Origin: Myxococcales bacterium
GTDB taxonomy: Bacteria > Myxococcota_A > UBA9042
Assembly (NCBI GenBank): GCA_023954815.1
Contig: JAGSHB010000041.1
Location: forward strand, 1-37,444
Reading direction: 5' to 3'
DNA: 37,444 nt
Of this stretch, positions 8,704 to 18,082 are shown piece by piece. The position numbers and the translations under genes were made by a program. The first letter of the stretch is position 1. Each line of letters begins with the position of its first letter. The notes beneath the pieces were generated by a model that did not search any database, had not been told where the DNA came from, and saw only the letters and a list, made by a program, of their open reading frames with translations.

Positions 8704-9054
8704 ATGGGTCATCTAACTATAAACATAACGATGGGATTTTCTGATAGGGCCAACTACCTGCAGACTTGGCGGCTGATCGCGCTGATGGGGCTGTCCGGTT
8801 GTATGAAGGGCGAGCCAGCTCAAAAGCCAGCGTCTGGCGCCAAGATGCCGCCTACTTATGAGGTGCTCATCGAACAGAAGGAGGAGGAATCGGCTGACGA
8901 GCCTGCGCCCGGCGAGAGGGGGCCCGTGGCATCGAAGGCGCCGCCGTCGCGAGACACGTCTGGGCAAACGCGCCGAGTGGCGGGCGCCCTCGCCGAAGCC
9001 GACCTGGCGACAGATGTCCCTTTGCCTGGGCTGGGAAGCATCCGCTCTGGGTGA
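8704..9054 (+). CDS. Short lipoprotein, unknown function
   Basis: A 116-residue ORF with a hydrophobic stretch and a clear lipobox LSGC, giving lipidation at Cys33. The mature part is highly charged (KEEESADEPAPGERG) and probably disordered. GAGG lies 4 bases before the ATG; a second in-frame ATG at 8731 is possible. It is divergent from the nSTAND gene. The stop TGA overlaps a GTG that opens the next ORF (GTGA at 9051-9054), so the two may be translationally coupled or may be one gene split by a frameshift. No known domain is recognisable. Confidence 0.5.
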   Translation: MGHLTINITMGFSDRANYLQTWRLIALMGLSGCMKGEPAQKPASGAKMPPTYEVLIEQKEEESADEPAPGERGPVASKAPPSRDTSGQTRRVAGALAEADLATDVPLPGLGSIRSG

Positions 9055-9368
9055 GTGTGTCTCTCGGCGCCATCCCAAAGCCCTCAGCGCCGGCCCAGGC
9101 GGAAGTCCGCGGTAATGTGCGCGCGACCAAGTTGGCGCTGCGACTCGAAGATGCTTGGCGAGCGAGCGCTGGCGGCAATAACTTCCTCGCGCTTCCTGCC
9201 CTCAGACAAGCGGAGCTAGCTGCGAAAAGCACAGCTGATCGGCAGATGGTCCAGGGGCTCAAGCAGCTCATCGTGGGCAATCGGGCTGCACCCAAGGCGA
9301 AACAGCGCGCCATTCGTGATGCGCTGCGGATGGCGTGCGACCGCAAAATCGGCGACGCGGGCCAGTGA
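9051..9368 (+). CDS. Hypothetical protein, possibly the C-terminal part of the preceding lipoprotein
   Basis: A 105-residue ORF in a different frame from the preceding lipoprotein, starting at a GTG within GTGA. Its content (VRATKLALRLEDAWRASAGGNNFLALPALRQAELAAKSTADRQMVQGLKQLI) suggests a helical protein. It has no signal peptide of its own. Without the upstream ORF it would be cytoplasmic; if joined to it by a one-base change it would be the periplasmic helical part of a lipoprotein of about 220 residues. The frame continues open upstream of 9051 for at least several codons, which fits either view. No family is recognised. The short gap to the convergent metallopeptidase gene holds only an imperfect hairpin (AGGCC/GGCCT at 9407-9422) without a T tract. 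Confidence 0.5.
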   Translation: MSVSLGAIPKPSAPAQAEVRGNVRATKLALRLEDAWRASAGGNNFLALPALRQAELAAKSTADRQMVQGLKQLIVGNRAAPKAKQRAIRDALRMACDRKIGDAGQ

Positions 9369-9502
9369 GCGCCTACCCCCCACTACACTGCCTTCGACCC
9401 ACAAACAGGCCGCCACGGGCCTTCTAGAGGCCAATGCGGGCAAATTGCGCTCGAAAACCCGTCAAATTCGCCATTGCGGAGCGACAACGGGGAGGCACGG
9501 CG

Positions 9503-10597
9503 TCAGCACCCGTGTGCCGCCCGCACCAACTCGATCTCACCGAGGAGCACTGGGTCTTTGACCAACCCCTCCAACTTCTTGTCCTGGATACCAAAGCCCG
9601 CTTTGTCCTTTGTTGCCTCCAGGTACAGCCAGCCGCGCCCCCAGACCGTCAAGATCAGCTCCCGCCAACAAGCGTCCGCCAAGATCGCCTTGTGGACCTC
9701 AGGGTGCGCTGTTCGTGCGAGATGCAGGTAGCGCTCGACATACCAGAGGAAGTTCAAGATGCCGTCCCGATCGGTGTGAGAGACGCCGCCAGACTTCAGA
9801 TCCGCGAAAGCGTAGGCCGTCGCCAGGGAGTTCACGTACTGAACCGCCTCCTCCATCAGCAGGTTGAAACCTTGGTCGCCGCTCTCGAATTTACCGTTGT
9901 CGGGATCGCCGCCGAGATAGGTCTGCAGGTACCCGTCGCAATCTGGCTGCTTGGGGTACGTGCAGCCAGGGTGTTTGCTGACGTATTTGTCCTTGGTCAG
10001 AAAGCTACGCGGGAAGCTCGTCGGGGCAGGACCGGCATACATGGGCAGCTTGCTGTCGGCGCCGCCCATGGCCTTGCAGTTGAGCGTGATGGCGCCGTTG
10101 ATGGCGTACTTCTTCCCCGAAAACCCCGACACATCATAAAAGTGCCCGCATTCGTGCACCCACACGCCCATGGACTTCAGCATGGCCTGGGCGCTGACGG
10201 TCGGGTCGCTCGAGAATTGCTTGATGAAGTACTTGATGCAGTCTTCGCCCGTGTTGGGGTGATTGGGCGCGTCTTGAACCAGCGTAGCGCCAAAAGGGTA
10301 TCGGGCCTTGAGTACATCGATGACGAACTGCCGATGGTCGGCTTGCTTGTAACCGGCGATGAGGTCGTCGATCGGGGCGGAAGGGTTCGGGAAGGTCTCA
10401 GCGAACTTCCCGTCCACACAGCCCTTGTCGACCAAGGCCGACGTGCCCGAACGCGCGGTGCCGTCCGCGCCCACGGAAACACCGTCCGCGCCGGCCGCGC
10501 CGCCGTCGAATCCAGCGCCCATGTTGGTGACGGGCTCCGTGCCGCAGGCCACGCTGGTCGCTGTGATGAGGGTCAGGGTGATGAAAAGATTGCGCAT
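9503..10597 (-). CDS. Lipoprotein, putative HExxH zinc metallopeptidase
   Basis: A 364-residue lipoprotein. It begins MRNLFITLTLITATSVAC, with the probable lipidated Cys at residue 18, and then has a Gly/Ala-rich linker (about 20-50). The key motif is VWVHECGHFYDV, with HECGH at residues 148-152. This matches the HExxH zinc-binding and catalytic signature. A downstream LLMEEAVQYVNSLATAYAF (around residue 248) could supply a third ligand Glu. Two His, one Glu and the distance resemble gluzincin-like layouts, but I cannot place it in a named peptidase family. Several Cys in the mature part suggest disulfides outside the cytoplasm. The ATG at 10597 has GGAGG 5 bases upstream; the frame extends further upstream without support. 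It is divergent from the aldolase gene. Confidence 0.7.
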   Translation of the reverse strand: MRNLFITLTLITATSVACGTEPVTNMGAGFDGGAAGADGVSVGADGTARSGTSALVDKGCVDGKFAETFPNPSAPIDDLIAGYKQADHRQFVIDVLKARYPFGATLVQDAPNHPNTGEDCIKYFIKQFSSDPTVSAQAMLKSMGVWVHECGHFYDVSGFSGKKYAINGAITLNCKAMGGADSKLPMYAGPAPTSFPRSFLTKDKYVSKHPGCTYPKQPDCDGYLQTYLGGDPDNGKFESGDQGFNLLMEEAVQYVNSLATAYAFADLKSGGVSHTDRDGILNFLWYVERYLHLARTAHPEVHKAILADACWRELILTVWGRGWLYLEATKDKAGFGIQDKKLEGLVKDPVLLGEIELVRAAHGC

Positions 10598-10790
10598 GGC
10601 TCCTCCGGTGGGCGCGGAGAGTGCCAGAAAATCGCTGCGGCGTTGACAGTTATTTGGCCCGACAGTTCTCTCTCGGGGCGACCCGACGTTTGCCTCCGCG
10701 GCCCCTGTGCCGCACGCTGCGTACAGATCACTCGCCTCACCGCCATCGGCGCCCAATTCGCCCCGGTTTCACCGCTCCGAGGAGCCCACC

Positions 10791-11834
10791 ATGGCCATCA
10801 ATAGCCCGCTTTCTGCCCGGGATTCCGGCAAAAAAGTGCTGATCAATGACGTGACGCTCCGGGACGGCATGCACGCCCTTTCCCACCAATACAGCACAGA
10901 GCAGATGGTCAGTATCGCCCGGCAGCTCGATGCAGCGAAGGTCGATCTCATCGAGGTCAGCCATGGTGACGGCCTCAACGGCAACTCCGTCAACTATGGC
11001 TTTTCAAAACACACCGAGGCCGAGTACCTCACGGCGGTCAAGGCCGAGCTGACCCACGCTCGCCTAGCCGCGCTCTTGCTGCCCGGTATCGGCACCACCG
11101 CCGACATGGAGATGGCCCGAGATTGCGGCGTCGATACCATTCGCGTGGCGACCCATTGCACCGAGGCCGACATCAGCCGCCAGCATATCGAGCACGGCCT
11201 GCGTCTCGGTATGGATGTCGTCGGATTCTTGATGATGAGCCACATGATCCCGACCGCCGAGCTGGTGCGCCAGGCGCAGCTGATGGCGTCCTACGGTGCC
11301 CACTGCGTCTACGTGGTCGATTCAGCCGGCGCGCTCCTGATGAATGAGACCCGCGAGAAGGTCACAGCCCTCAGAGGCGCGCTCGACTGCGAGATTGGCT
11401 TTCATAACCACAACAACCTGAGCCTCGGCGTCGCCAACACCCTCATCGCCATCGAGTCGGGCGCAGACAGGGTCGATGCATCGTTGGCAGGGATGGGCGC
11501 GGGTGCAGGCAACTGTCCACTGGAGGCGCTGATCGCCGTCACCAACCGCATGGGAATCGAGACCGGTTTGGAGCTCTACCCCCTGCTCGACGCCGCCGAT
11601 CAGCTGGTTCGCCCGCTGCAGATTCGCCCGGTGCAGACCGACGGCAAGGCCTTGATGCTGGGGTACGCGGGGGTCTACTCGTCCTTTCTGATCCACACCG
11701 AGCGCGCGGCGGCACGTTTCGGCGTTGATTCGCGTGACATCCTCACCGAGCTGGGACGCCGCAGCATGGTCGGGGGCCAGGAAGACATGATCGTCGACGT
11801 GGCTCTGCAGCTGGCCAAACGAGCGGGCTCATGA
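10791..11834 (+). CDS. dmpG: 4-hydroxy-2-oxovalerate aldolase
   Basis: A 347-residue DRE-TIM metallolyase of the DmpG/BphI/MhpE/NbaI group. It splits 4-hydroxy-2-oxovalerate into pyruvate and acetaldehyde, the penultimate step of meta-cleavage pathways. Visible active-site elements are VTLRDGMHA (Arg24, metal-ligand Asp25, His28), SHGDG, and GFHNHNNL with the metal-binding histidines at 205 and 207. The C-terminal [19 protein letters not shown] is the part that in the family contacts the partner acetaldehyde dehydrogenase. GAGGAG precedes the ATG at 10791. The partner dehydrogenase (DmpF/BphJ) is not next to it, which is unusual because the two normally form a substrate-channelling complex and are encoded side by side. 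Its stop overlaps the transporter start (ATGA), so those two genes are coupled. Confidence 0.93.
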   Translation: MAINSPLSARDSGKKVLINDVTLRDGMHALSHQYSTEQMVSIARQLDAAKVDLIEVSHGDGLNGNSVNYGFSKHTEAEYLTAVKAELTHARLAALLLPGIGTTADMEMARDCGVDTIRVATHCTEADISRQHIEHGLRLGMDVVGFLMMSHMIPTAELVRQAQLMASYGAHCVYVVDSAGALLMNETREKVTALRGALDCEIGFHNHNNLSLGVANTLIAIESGADRVDASLAGMGAGAGNCPLEALIAVTNRMGIETGLELYPLLDAADQLVRPLQIRPVQTDGKALMLGYAGVYSSFLIHTERAAARFGVDSRDILTELGRRSMVGGQEDMIVDVALQLAKRAGS

Positions 11835-13405
11835 GCGAACAGACTGGCACTCCCGTGGCTGTCAATCCGGGGGCTGAGCCCAAGCCTTGGTACGCGAGCA
11901 CCCGCTTCACTGGGCCGCTTGGGCTCGTCCTCGCCTTGCTCGCTTGGCAGCTGCTCCCCGCTCCTGCGGACTACCCCCTGGTGCCTGCCATGACGGGCGT
12001 CGCGGTGTGGATGGCCGTCTGGTGGGTCTTTGAGGTTGTTCCGATCCCGGTGACCGCGCTGCTGCCGCTCATCTTGCTGCCGCTCAGTGACATCGCCCCG
12101 CTCAAGGTCGTCTCGGCCAACTACGGCAAGCCCATCATCTTCCTCTTTCTGGGCGGCTTCATGCTCGCCCTGGCCCTGGAACGCAGCGAGCTGCATCGCC
12201 GCATCGCCTTGAACATCGTGCGGCTCATCGGGCAGCAACCCCGTCGGCTCCTGCTCGGTTTCATGCTCGCCAGCGCGTCGCTGAGCATGTGGATCAGCAA
12301 TACGGCGTCGGTGATGGTCATGCTGCCGATCGGTCTCAGCGTCATCGGCCAGGCCAAGGCGGCGAATAACCGCGGCTTCAAGACGGCGCTCATGCTCGGC
12401 ATCGCCTACGGCGCCAATATCGGCGGTATGGCGACGCCGGTGGGTACCCCGCCCAACCTGGTATTTCTGGAGGTGTTTCGAAAGCTCTTCCCCAACGCGC
12501 CCGAGGTCGGATTTGCTCAGTGGATGACCATTGGTCTACCGGTCACGTTCGTGTTCATCCTGCTGGCTTGGTGGGTGCTGTCGTTTGTCGTCTTCAAGTT
12601 GCCCGCCGCTGCGACAGATAGCTCCGCTGGTGCTAGCGCCACCGAAAACGACGGCATTGCCGCGGCCTACAAAGCCCTCGGACCCATGCGCAAGGACGAG
12701 TGGTTCGCAGGCGGCATCTTCGCTTTGGCCGCGGTTTTGTGGGTCACAGGCTCCGATTTGCACTTGGGCGGATGGACCCTCCCCGGCTGGCGCAGCACCT
12801 TGGGGCTCGCGCAGTTCGGGGATGCCTCCGTAGCCGTCGCCTGTGCCATGCTGCTGTTCATCGTGCCGTCGACCGATCGCCCCGGCGAGACACTGTTGGA
12901 CTGGCACACCGCGCAACACCGCACACCGTGGGCCCTCATCTTGCTCTTCGGCGGCGGCTTCGCATTGGCTGGCGGCTTCAAGTCGTCAGGGCTCTCGGCC
13001 ACCATCGGCGGGGGCGTCAGCGGTCTCATCGGCACCGCCCCCATCGTCATCATTGCAGTGGTGTGCATCGGCCTGACCTTCCTGACCGAGCTCACCTCCA
13101 ACACCGCCACCGCAACACTGGTCCTCCCGATCATCGCTAACGCCGCGCCAGGGCTTGGGATCGACCCGCGCGCCCTGATGATCCCGGCCACGCTGTCGGC
13201 TTCCTGTGCCTTCATGATGCCGGTCAGTTCGCCGACCCAAGCGATCGTCTTCGGCTCGGGGCACGTCCGCATCGCTGACATGGTCCGCGCTGGATTTTGG
13301 CTCAACGGCGTCGGCGTCATCGTCGTGGTCGGGCTATTTTGGCTTCTCGCTGGCCCCGCCATGGGTATCGACATCGGTAGCGTCCCCGCATGGGCGACCC
13401 CGTAA
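11831..13405 (+). CDS. DASS/SLC13-family anion (dicarboxylate) transporter
   Basis: A 524-residue polytopic inner-membrane protein with about 11-12 hydrophobic segments. It carries the two hallmark Ser-Asn-Thr motifs of the DASS (divalent anion:Na+ symporter) family: [16 protein letters not shown] (about residue 158) and [17 protein letters not shown] (about residue 424). The family takes up or exchanges succinate, malate, tartrate, citrate or sulfate with sodium. Substrate cannot be fixed from sequence. The first 20 residues are hydrophilic and cytoplasmic. The ATG lies inside the aldolase stop (ATGA), so translation is coupled and the transported compound may be a carboxylate connected with the aldolase pathway (inference). 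It converges with the lipoprotein gene at 13414 with only 8 bases between. Confidence 0.88.
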   Translation: MSEQTGTPVAVNPGAEPKPWYASTRFTGPLGLVLALLAWQLLPAPADYPLVPAMTGVAVWMAVWWVFEVVPIPVTALLPLILLPLSDIAPLKVVSANYGKPIIFLFLGGFMLALALERSELHRRIALNIVRLIGQQPRRLLLGFMLASASLSMWISNTASVMVMLPIGLSVIGQAKAANNRGFKTALMLGIAYGANIGGMATPVGTPPNLVFLEVFRKLFPNAPEVGFAQWMTIGLPVTFVFILLAWWVLSFVVFKLPAAATDSSAGASATENDGIAAAYKALGPMRKDEWFAGGIFALAAVLWVTGSDLHLGGWTLPGWRSTLGLAQFGDASVAVACAMLLFIVPSTDRPGETLLDWHTAQHRTPWALILLFGGGFALAGGFKSSGLSATIGGGVSGLIGTAPIVIIAVVCIGLTFLTELTSNTATATLVLPIIANAAPGLGIDPRALMIPATLSASCAFMMPVSSPTQAIVFGSGHVRIADMVRAGFWLNGVGVIVVVGLFWLLAGPAMGIDIGSVPAWATP

Positions 13406-13413
13406 CCGCGCTG

Positions 13414-13824
13414 CTACGTGCTAGGCACGGTGCACGGAAAGTGGCACGGCAACACCTTGCATTGCACTTGGCCAGAAGCGGTCTTGTCGCAATAATCCGA
13501 GCAAATCAAAGATTTTGCGTCATTCTCGCAGCCCTGATAGCCGAATTTCTGAGCGGTGAAGGAGCAGTAGGATTGCCTCACAGCCTCCTCACATGTGCCC
13601 AGCGCGCCGCTGCCGAGGTCGTCCAAACACGCCGCTTCGCTTGGGTAGAGTGTGGGCATGCATAGGCGCATCCCAGCGCACTGGACCTTCCGCTTCGACT
13701 CGCAGGCATGGACCGCCTCTAGCCGTGAAGCCCGGTGCTCCTCCTCACTGACACAACCGATCACGCCGATCATGCCGATCATCAGCACGCATCCAAACCA
13801 TCGCCATGATTGTGCAATCCACAT
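13414..13824 (-). CDS. Small Cys-rich lipoprotein
   Basis: A 136-residue protein starting MWIAQSWRWFGCVLMIGMIGVIGC, a signal peptide with lipobox VIGC (Cys24). The mature part contains about a dozen cysteines (for example CESKRKVQCAGMRLCMP, CLDDLG, CEEAVRQSYC, CSDYCDK, CKVLPCHFPC), so it is probably a compact disulfide-linked domain on the cell envelope. The arrangement is similar to small Cys-rich lipoproteins frequent in myxobacterial-type genomes. I recognise no named family. GAGGG lies 9 bases before the ATG. It converges with the transporter gene. Confidence 0.7.
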   Translation of the reverse strand: MWIAQSWRWFGCVLMIGMIGVIGCVSEEEHRASRLEAVHACESKRKVQCAGMRLCMPTLYPSEAACLDDLGSGALGTCEEAVRQSYCSFTAQKFGYQGCENDAKSLICSDYCDKTASGQVQCKVLPCHFPCTVPST

Positions 13825-14012
13825 CGCCCATGACCCTCAGCTTCACGCCTGCTTGTTGGTCCGCGTCCGTCCGCTCATCGGTAAGGATGAGTGACCGTGC
13901 GGGCGAGCTAGGATCACTTTCATGATGATGTCAGCCCGCTGACCTACGGGCTCCCACGTCTCGCGGCTGGGTCCGATTTGGCACCGTTGGCTCGTCGCCG
14001 TATCCTCCGGCC

Positions 14013-14807
14013 ATGATGATTCGTAGGGCGATGGTCATTTGCATCTTGTGCGTACTGGCTCCGGCAATGGCTGGTGCGCGGCCCGATGGCGATGCGGCTG
14101 CGAGGCGATCGGCAGAGGCCATGGCGATGGAGGCAAAGGCGCTCTTTCAGAACAAGGCCTTCGCCGATGCGGCGCGGTTGTTCATGGAGGCTTTCGCGAC
14201 CGTGAAGCGGGCAACTTTGGTCTACAACGCTGCTCGGGCGCGTCAGGAGCAGGGCGCATTCAAGCGGGCCGAGTCGCTGTTCTTGATGTATCTCACGCTT
14301 CCGGATGCACCTGAGCAGGGTAAGACAGACGCGCGGTCCCATCTCAAGGTCGTTCGTGAGCGGTTGGCCGCGGGCGCTGCGCCGCCCAAGCCAGCCGCGA
14401 GTTCCACGGGACTTGTCGGCACATCCAAGACCCATCCGCCTTCCACAGCACCGCCCGGCACAGCACCGCCCCCCGCAGTCTCGCGCTCGCCAGCACCCAG
14501 TGCGCGATGGCCGGCTGTGGCCGCTGGCGCGCTCGGGCTGGTGGCGTTGGGGACGTATGGGTGGGCGTGGGCCATTGCCAGCGACCTCGACGTCAAGACC
14601 GTCCATTCCACCAAATCTGCGTCTGACTATCGCGCCAACCGGGACTCCGCCAACACCCTCCGTGCCGTGTCGGTCGGCGCCGCGGTCTTGGCTGTCGGGG
14701 CAGGTGCCTGGGCCGCGATGCGCTATTTGAGGGCTCCAAATGGTGAGCGCTCTGCCATCTCTCCCCTGCTTGGGCCGCGGCGCGTTGGCGTTGCGTGGCG
14801 CTTTTAG
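14013..14807 (+). CDS. Secreted TPR-like protein with two hydrophobic C-terminal segments
   Basis: A 264-residue protein with an N-terminal signal peptide (MMIRRAMVICILCVLAPAMAGA, likely cleaved near AMA-GA). Residues 30-110 form TPR-like helices (AMEAKALFQNKAFADAARLFMEAFA, LVYNAARARQEQGAFKRAESLFLMYL). A Pro/Thr/Ser-rich linker (about 120-165) follows. Two hydrophobic stretches then flank a short polar loop: WPAVAAGALGLVALGTYGWAWAIA and LRAVSVGAAVLAVGAGAWAAMRYL. This TPR-linker-two-helix layout is common in myxobacterial-type envelope proteins, and the hydrophobic pair probably sits in the inner membrane. The start could also be the second ATG (14016). It stands alone between convergent and co-directional neighbours; function is not known. 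Confidence 0.7.
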   Translation: MMIRRAMVICILCVLAPAMAGARPDGDAAARRSAEAMAMEAKALFQNKAFADAARLFMEAFATVKRATLVYNAARARQEQGAFKRAESLFLMYLTLPDAPEQGKTDARSHLKVVRERLAAGAAPPKPAASSTGLVGTSKTHPPSTAPPGTAPPPAVSRSPAPSARWPAVAAGALGLVALGTYGWAWAIASDLDVKTVHSTKSASDYRANRDSANTLRAVSVGAAVLAVGAGAWAAMRYLRAPNGERSAISPLLGPRRVGVAWRF

Positions 14808-15000
14808 CCTAGTTTTTCCGCGAAATAATCGCATTGCCCTTTGTCAGCGGCTCCCTGCCGCTCTACCCTCCGAGGCCCACCGAGGATCGCCCGTGCGCGG
14901 GTATCCACCGTCGCATCGTCGACCTGGGGTGCTCGCCGAGACTCCGGCGCTCATCTCACTCGCGCCCGTCTCCAGGCCAGACCCCGCATTCAGGTTATTC

Positions 15001-17655
15001 ATGAAAGACGCTCCCAGCCCACAGGCCATCGCCCTCTCCGACTACAAGCCAGTGATTTGGGCGGCCGAAAGCGTCGAGTTGCGATTCGAGCTGCACGAAG
15101 ACCACGCGCGCGTCACCCAGGTGACCCAGTACGCGCCGAACCCGCACCACGACGGGGAACTGGGGCCGCTGCTGCTCGATGGGATTGACCTGACCACAGA
15201 GTCCGTTCGCATCGACCACGATGATGTGGACTACGCCATCGAAGATCACGACGGGGACGGCAAGCGTCTGAGTCTACAGCCGCCGCCGCGGTCGTTCTCC
15301 CTGGAGATCGTCACGCGCATCGCCCCGCAGGCCAACACCACCATGGAGGGGCTGTACCGCTCCGGTGCGATGTTCTGCACGCAGATGGAGGCTGAAGGGT
15401 TCCGCCGGGTGACTTGGTACCAAGATCGCCCCGATGTCCTGGCGATTTGGACGGTGACCATCGAAGCCGACGCCGACAAGTACCCGGTGTCGCTCAGTAA
15501 CGGCAACCTCATCGAAGAACGCGATCTGGGCCGTGATGCATTGGGCCGCAATCGCAAACTGACCCGCTGGCACGATCCCTTCGCCAAGCCGAGCTACCTC
15601 TTCGCGCTGGTCGCTGGCGACCTCGACGTCACCGACGACACCTTCACGACCCAGTCCGGCCGCGAGGTGACGCTGCGCGTCTTCGTCGACAAAGGCAACG
15701 CCGATCAGAGCCATCACGCCATGGATTCACTCAAAAAGTCTATGCGTTGGGACGAAGAGGTCTACGGTCGGGAGTACGACCTCGACATCTTCCACATCGT
15801 CGCCGTGCACGACTTCAACATGGGCGCGATGGAGAACAAGAGCCTCAACCTGTTCAACGCCGCCGCCGTGCTGGCCAAAGCCGATACAGCGACAGACGAC
15901 CGGTTTTCTCGGATTGAAGGCGTGGTTGCGCACGAGTATTTCCACAACTGGACGGGCAATCGCATCACCTGCCGGGACTGGTTTCAGCTCAGCTTGAAGG
16001 AAGGCCTCACCGTCTTTCGCGACCAGGAATTCTCTGCCGACATGAACCACCGCGGCGTCGAGCGCATCGGTGCAGTGCGTCACTTGCGGGCGACCCAGTT
16101 CATCGAGGACGCGGGCCCAATGGCCCACCCGGTTCGCCCGGCGAGCTACATCGAGATCAACAACTTCTACACCACGACGATCTACGAAAAGGGCGCCGAG
16201 GTGATCCGCATGATGCACACGCTCTTGGGCGCCGATGGCTTCCGCAAGGGCACCGATCTCTACTTTGAGCGTCACGACGGCCAAGCGGTGACCTGCGACG
16301 ACTTCCTCGCCGCGATGCGTGACGGCGCGGGCCACGATCTCGCCCAGTTCGAGCGCTGGTACAGCCAGGCCGGTACGCCCCATGTCCACGCGACGTGGCA
16401 GTACAACGAGACCGAGCAAACCCTGAAGCTATCCTTGGCCCAGACGCTCGCCCCGACGCCAGGGCAGGCCACCAAGTTGCCGGTGCATATCCCGGTGCGG
16501 ATGGCGTTGATTGGCCCCGATGGCGCCCACCTGCCGCTGCAGCAGGATAACGGGAGCACAGCCTCGGTGCTGAGCTTTACCGAAGCCGAGCAGAGCTGGA
16601 CGTTTGTCGGTGTGCACAGCCAGCCAGTGCCGTCTCTGCTACGTGGTTTCTCCGCTCCGGTGAAGCTCACGAGCGATCTCTCCGCCGAAGATTTGCGTCA
16701 CCTGGCCCGCCACGACGACGACGCCTTCAATCGCTGGGAGTCGATCCAGCTGTTGGCGGGTCGCGAAGTCCTCCGCCTGACCGCCGATGCCGCTGCTGGG
16801 CGACCGCTGGAGACGAACCCGGTGTTCGTCGAGACCATGGCCGCGATCTTGGCTGATGAGCGCGTCGACCCAGCGTTCATCGCGATCGCCGCGCGTCTAC
16901 CGTCGGAGTCCATTTTGGCCACCGAGATGGATGTGGTCAACGTCGAGGCGATTCACGTCGCCCGCGAGCATACCCGCAAGCAGCTGGGGCTCAGGCTGCA
17001 CGACGCTTGGCTGGCCCACTGGCAGCACGAGGGCCAGGCGACGTCCGATCGTGCCTACGCCTTCAACGCGACCGACGCAGGTCATCGCGCGCTCAAGAAC
17101 ATCGCGCTGGGCTATCTCTGCGCCGCTGGCCAGACCGAACGGGCGCTGGAGCAGATGATCGCGGCCGACAACATGACCGACGAGCTCTCGGCCCTGTCGC
17201 TGCTCGCCGATGCGGAGTGTCCCGAGCGTGAACCGGCGCTGGCGCGCTTCTTGGAGCGATGGAACGGCGACGCGCTGGTGATGAACAACTGGTTTGCGGT
17301 GCAAGCTGGTTCGTCGAGGGACGCCACCGCGGCGGACGTACGAGCGCTGGCCTCACACGCCTCCTTCGATGACGGCAACCCGAACAAGATTCGCGCGCTG
17401 TACGGAGCATTTGCCAACAACCAACGCCATTTCCACGCGGCTGATGGCTCTGGCTACTTGCTGCTGTCCGAGCGCATCATCGCCGTCGACAAGGGCAATC
17501 CCATTCTAGCTGGTCGTTTGGCGCGCTTCTTCAACGCGTGGCGCCGTCAGGACGAAGTTCGCCAGGGTCGCTGCGAGGTCGAGCTACGTCGCATCTTGGC
17601 CACCGAAGGTTTGTCGAGAAACACCTTCGAGATCGTGTCGAAAACACTCGGCTGA
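15001..17655 (+). CDS. pepN: Aminopeptidase N (M1 family)
   Basis: An 884-residue zinc aminopeptidase of the M1 family, close to the 870-residue E. coli PepN in length. It removes N-terminal residues from peptides in the cytoplasm. The substrate-binding GAMEN motif is at residues 275-279. The zinc site HEYFHNWTGNR has His311, Glu312, His315 and the third ligand Glu334 in LKEGLTVF. The catalytic Tyr region (EINNFYTTTIYEKGAEVIRMM) is present, as is the long helical C-terminal domain ending LSRNTFEIVSKTLG. The frame is open another 87 codons upstream, but the conserved part starts at ATG 15001 (MKDAPSPQAIALSDYKPV). The upstream AGG is a weak ribosome-binding site. No signal peptide. Confidence 0.96.
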   Translation: MKDAPSPQAIALSDYKPVIWAAESVELRFELHEDHARVTQVTQYAPNPHHDGELGPLLLDGIDLTTESVRIDHDDVDYAIEDHDGDGKRLSLQPPPRSFSLEIVTRIAPQANTTMEGLYRSGAMFCTQMEAEGFRRVTWYQDRPDVLAIWTVTIEADADKYPVSLSNGNLIEERDLGRDALGRNRKLTRWHDPFAKPSYLFALVAGDLDVTDDTFTTQSGREVTLRVFVDKGNADQSHHAMDSLKKSMRWDEEVYGREYDLDIFHIVAVHDFNMGAMENKSLNLFNAAAVLAKADTATDDRFSRIEGVVAHEYFHNWTGNRITCRDWFQLSLKEGLTVFRDQEFSADMNHRGVERIGAVRHLRATQFIEDAGPMAHPVRPASYIEINNFYTTTIYEKGAEVIRMMHTLLGADGFRKGTDLYFERHDGQAVTCDDFLAAMRDGAGHDLAQFERWYSQAGTPHVHATWQYNETEQTLKLSLAQTLAPTPGQATKLPVHIPVRMALIGPDGAHLPLQQDNGSTASVLSFTEAEQSWTFVGVHSQPVPSLLRGFSAPVKLTSDLSAEDLRHLARHDDDAFNRWESIQLLAGREVLRLTADAAAGRPLETNPVFVETMAAILADERVDPAFIAIAARLPSESILATEMDVVNVEAIHVAREHTRKQLGLRLHDAWLAHWQHEGQATSDRAYAFNATDAGHRALKNIALGYLCAAGQTERALEQMIAADNMTDELSALSLLADAECPEREPALARFLERWNGDALVMNNWFAVQAGSSRDATAADVRALASHASFDDGNPNKIRALYGAFANNQRHFHAADGSGYLLLSERIIAVDKGNPILAGRLARFFNAWRRQDEVRQGRCEVELRRILATEGLSRNTFEIVSKTLG

Positions 17656-17737
17656 AAATTTGTCGATTCCGAGAATCCAGTCCGTATTTGTGCGGCTTAA
17701 GCTGGCTTTCGGCTGGCGCTTGGGGCCGTGTGGCCCG

Positions 17738-18082
17738 CTACCGCAGACCTGGGTGCGCTGCCTGAATACGCAGCACAGCACCGACGCGCTCGATGACGTC
17801 GAGCTCCCGCGCGGCCACGTGCCCATCACTCGCAGCAGCCTCGGCGAGCACCTTCATCAGGTCTTGGCGTGCCTCGTCTGAGAGCTTGGCCACCGCCAAT
17901 TCGATCTTGTCACCGATATTGACCGACTTCACGACCGCTTGGCGCTGCTCGTCCGTCAGCGCCAAGCGGGCCACTAGGCGATCGAAAAATACGTCCTCTT
18001 CCAAGGTGATCGCATAGTCGATGACCAGCACCTGAGCGACGATCTGGGCGTAGCGTTGGCGATCGATCAGCGACAACGTCAT
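17738..18082 (-). CDS. TerB-like protein, second copy
   Basis: A 114-residue helical acidic protein with the layout of the TerB/TerB-like (tellurite resistance) domain: DRQRYAQIVAQVLVIDYAITLEEDVFFDRLVARL followed by LMKVLAEAAASDGHVAARELDVIERVGAVL, whose 'DGHVAARELD' resembles the conserved acidic motif of the family. It is a clear paralogue of the gene just upstream (both begin DRQR and have AAxxDGxxAAREx-xxxRxxxVL). TerB-like domains are cytoplasmic or membrane-tethered modules associated with stress, phage response or chemical signalling systems. The start codon ATG overlaps the stop of the first copy (ATGA), so they are translationally coupled. It is the last gene of a four-gene minus-strand cluster. 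Confidence 0.72.
   Translation of the reverse strand: MTLSLIDRQRYAQIVAQVLVIDYAITLEEDVFFDRLVARLALTDEQRQAVVKSVNIGDKIELAVAKLSDEARQDLMKVLAEAAASDGHVAARELDVIERVGAVLRIQAAHPGLR

Noticed and set aside
10643-10671. TTGACA that might be a -35 box for the aldolase gene
   Set aside because: The hexamer at the expected -10 distance is TTCTCT, which is too far from TATAAT to call a promoter.
9434-10804. Long plus-strand open frame opposite the metallopeptidase gene
   Set aside because: The minus-strand gene has a signal peptide, lipobox, HECGH motif and a strong ribosome-binding site; the plus frame reads as a reverse shadow.
12667-13374. Minus-strand open frame over the transporter gene
   Set aside because: It is antisense to the transmembrane segments and the second SNT motif of an evident DASS transporter.
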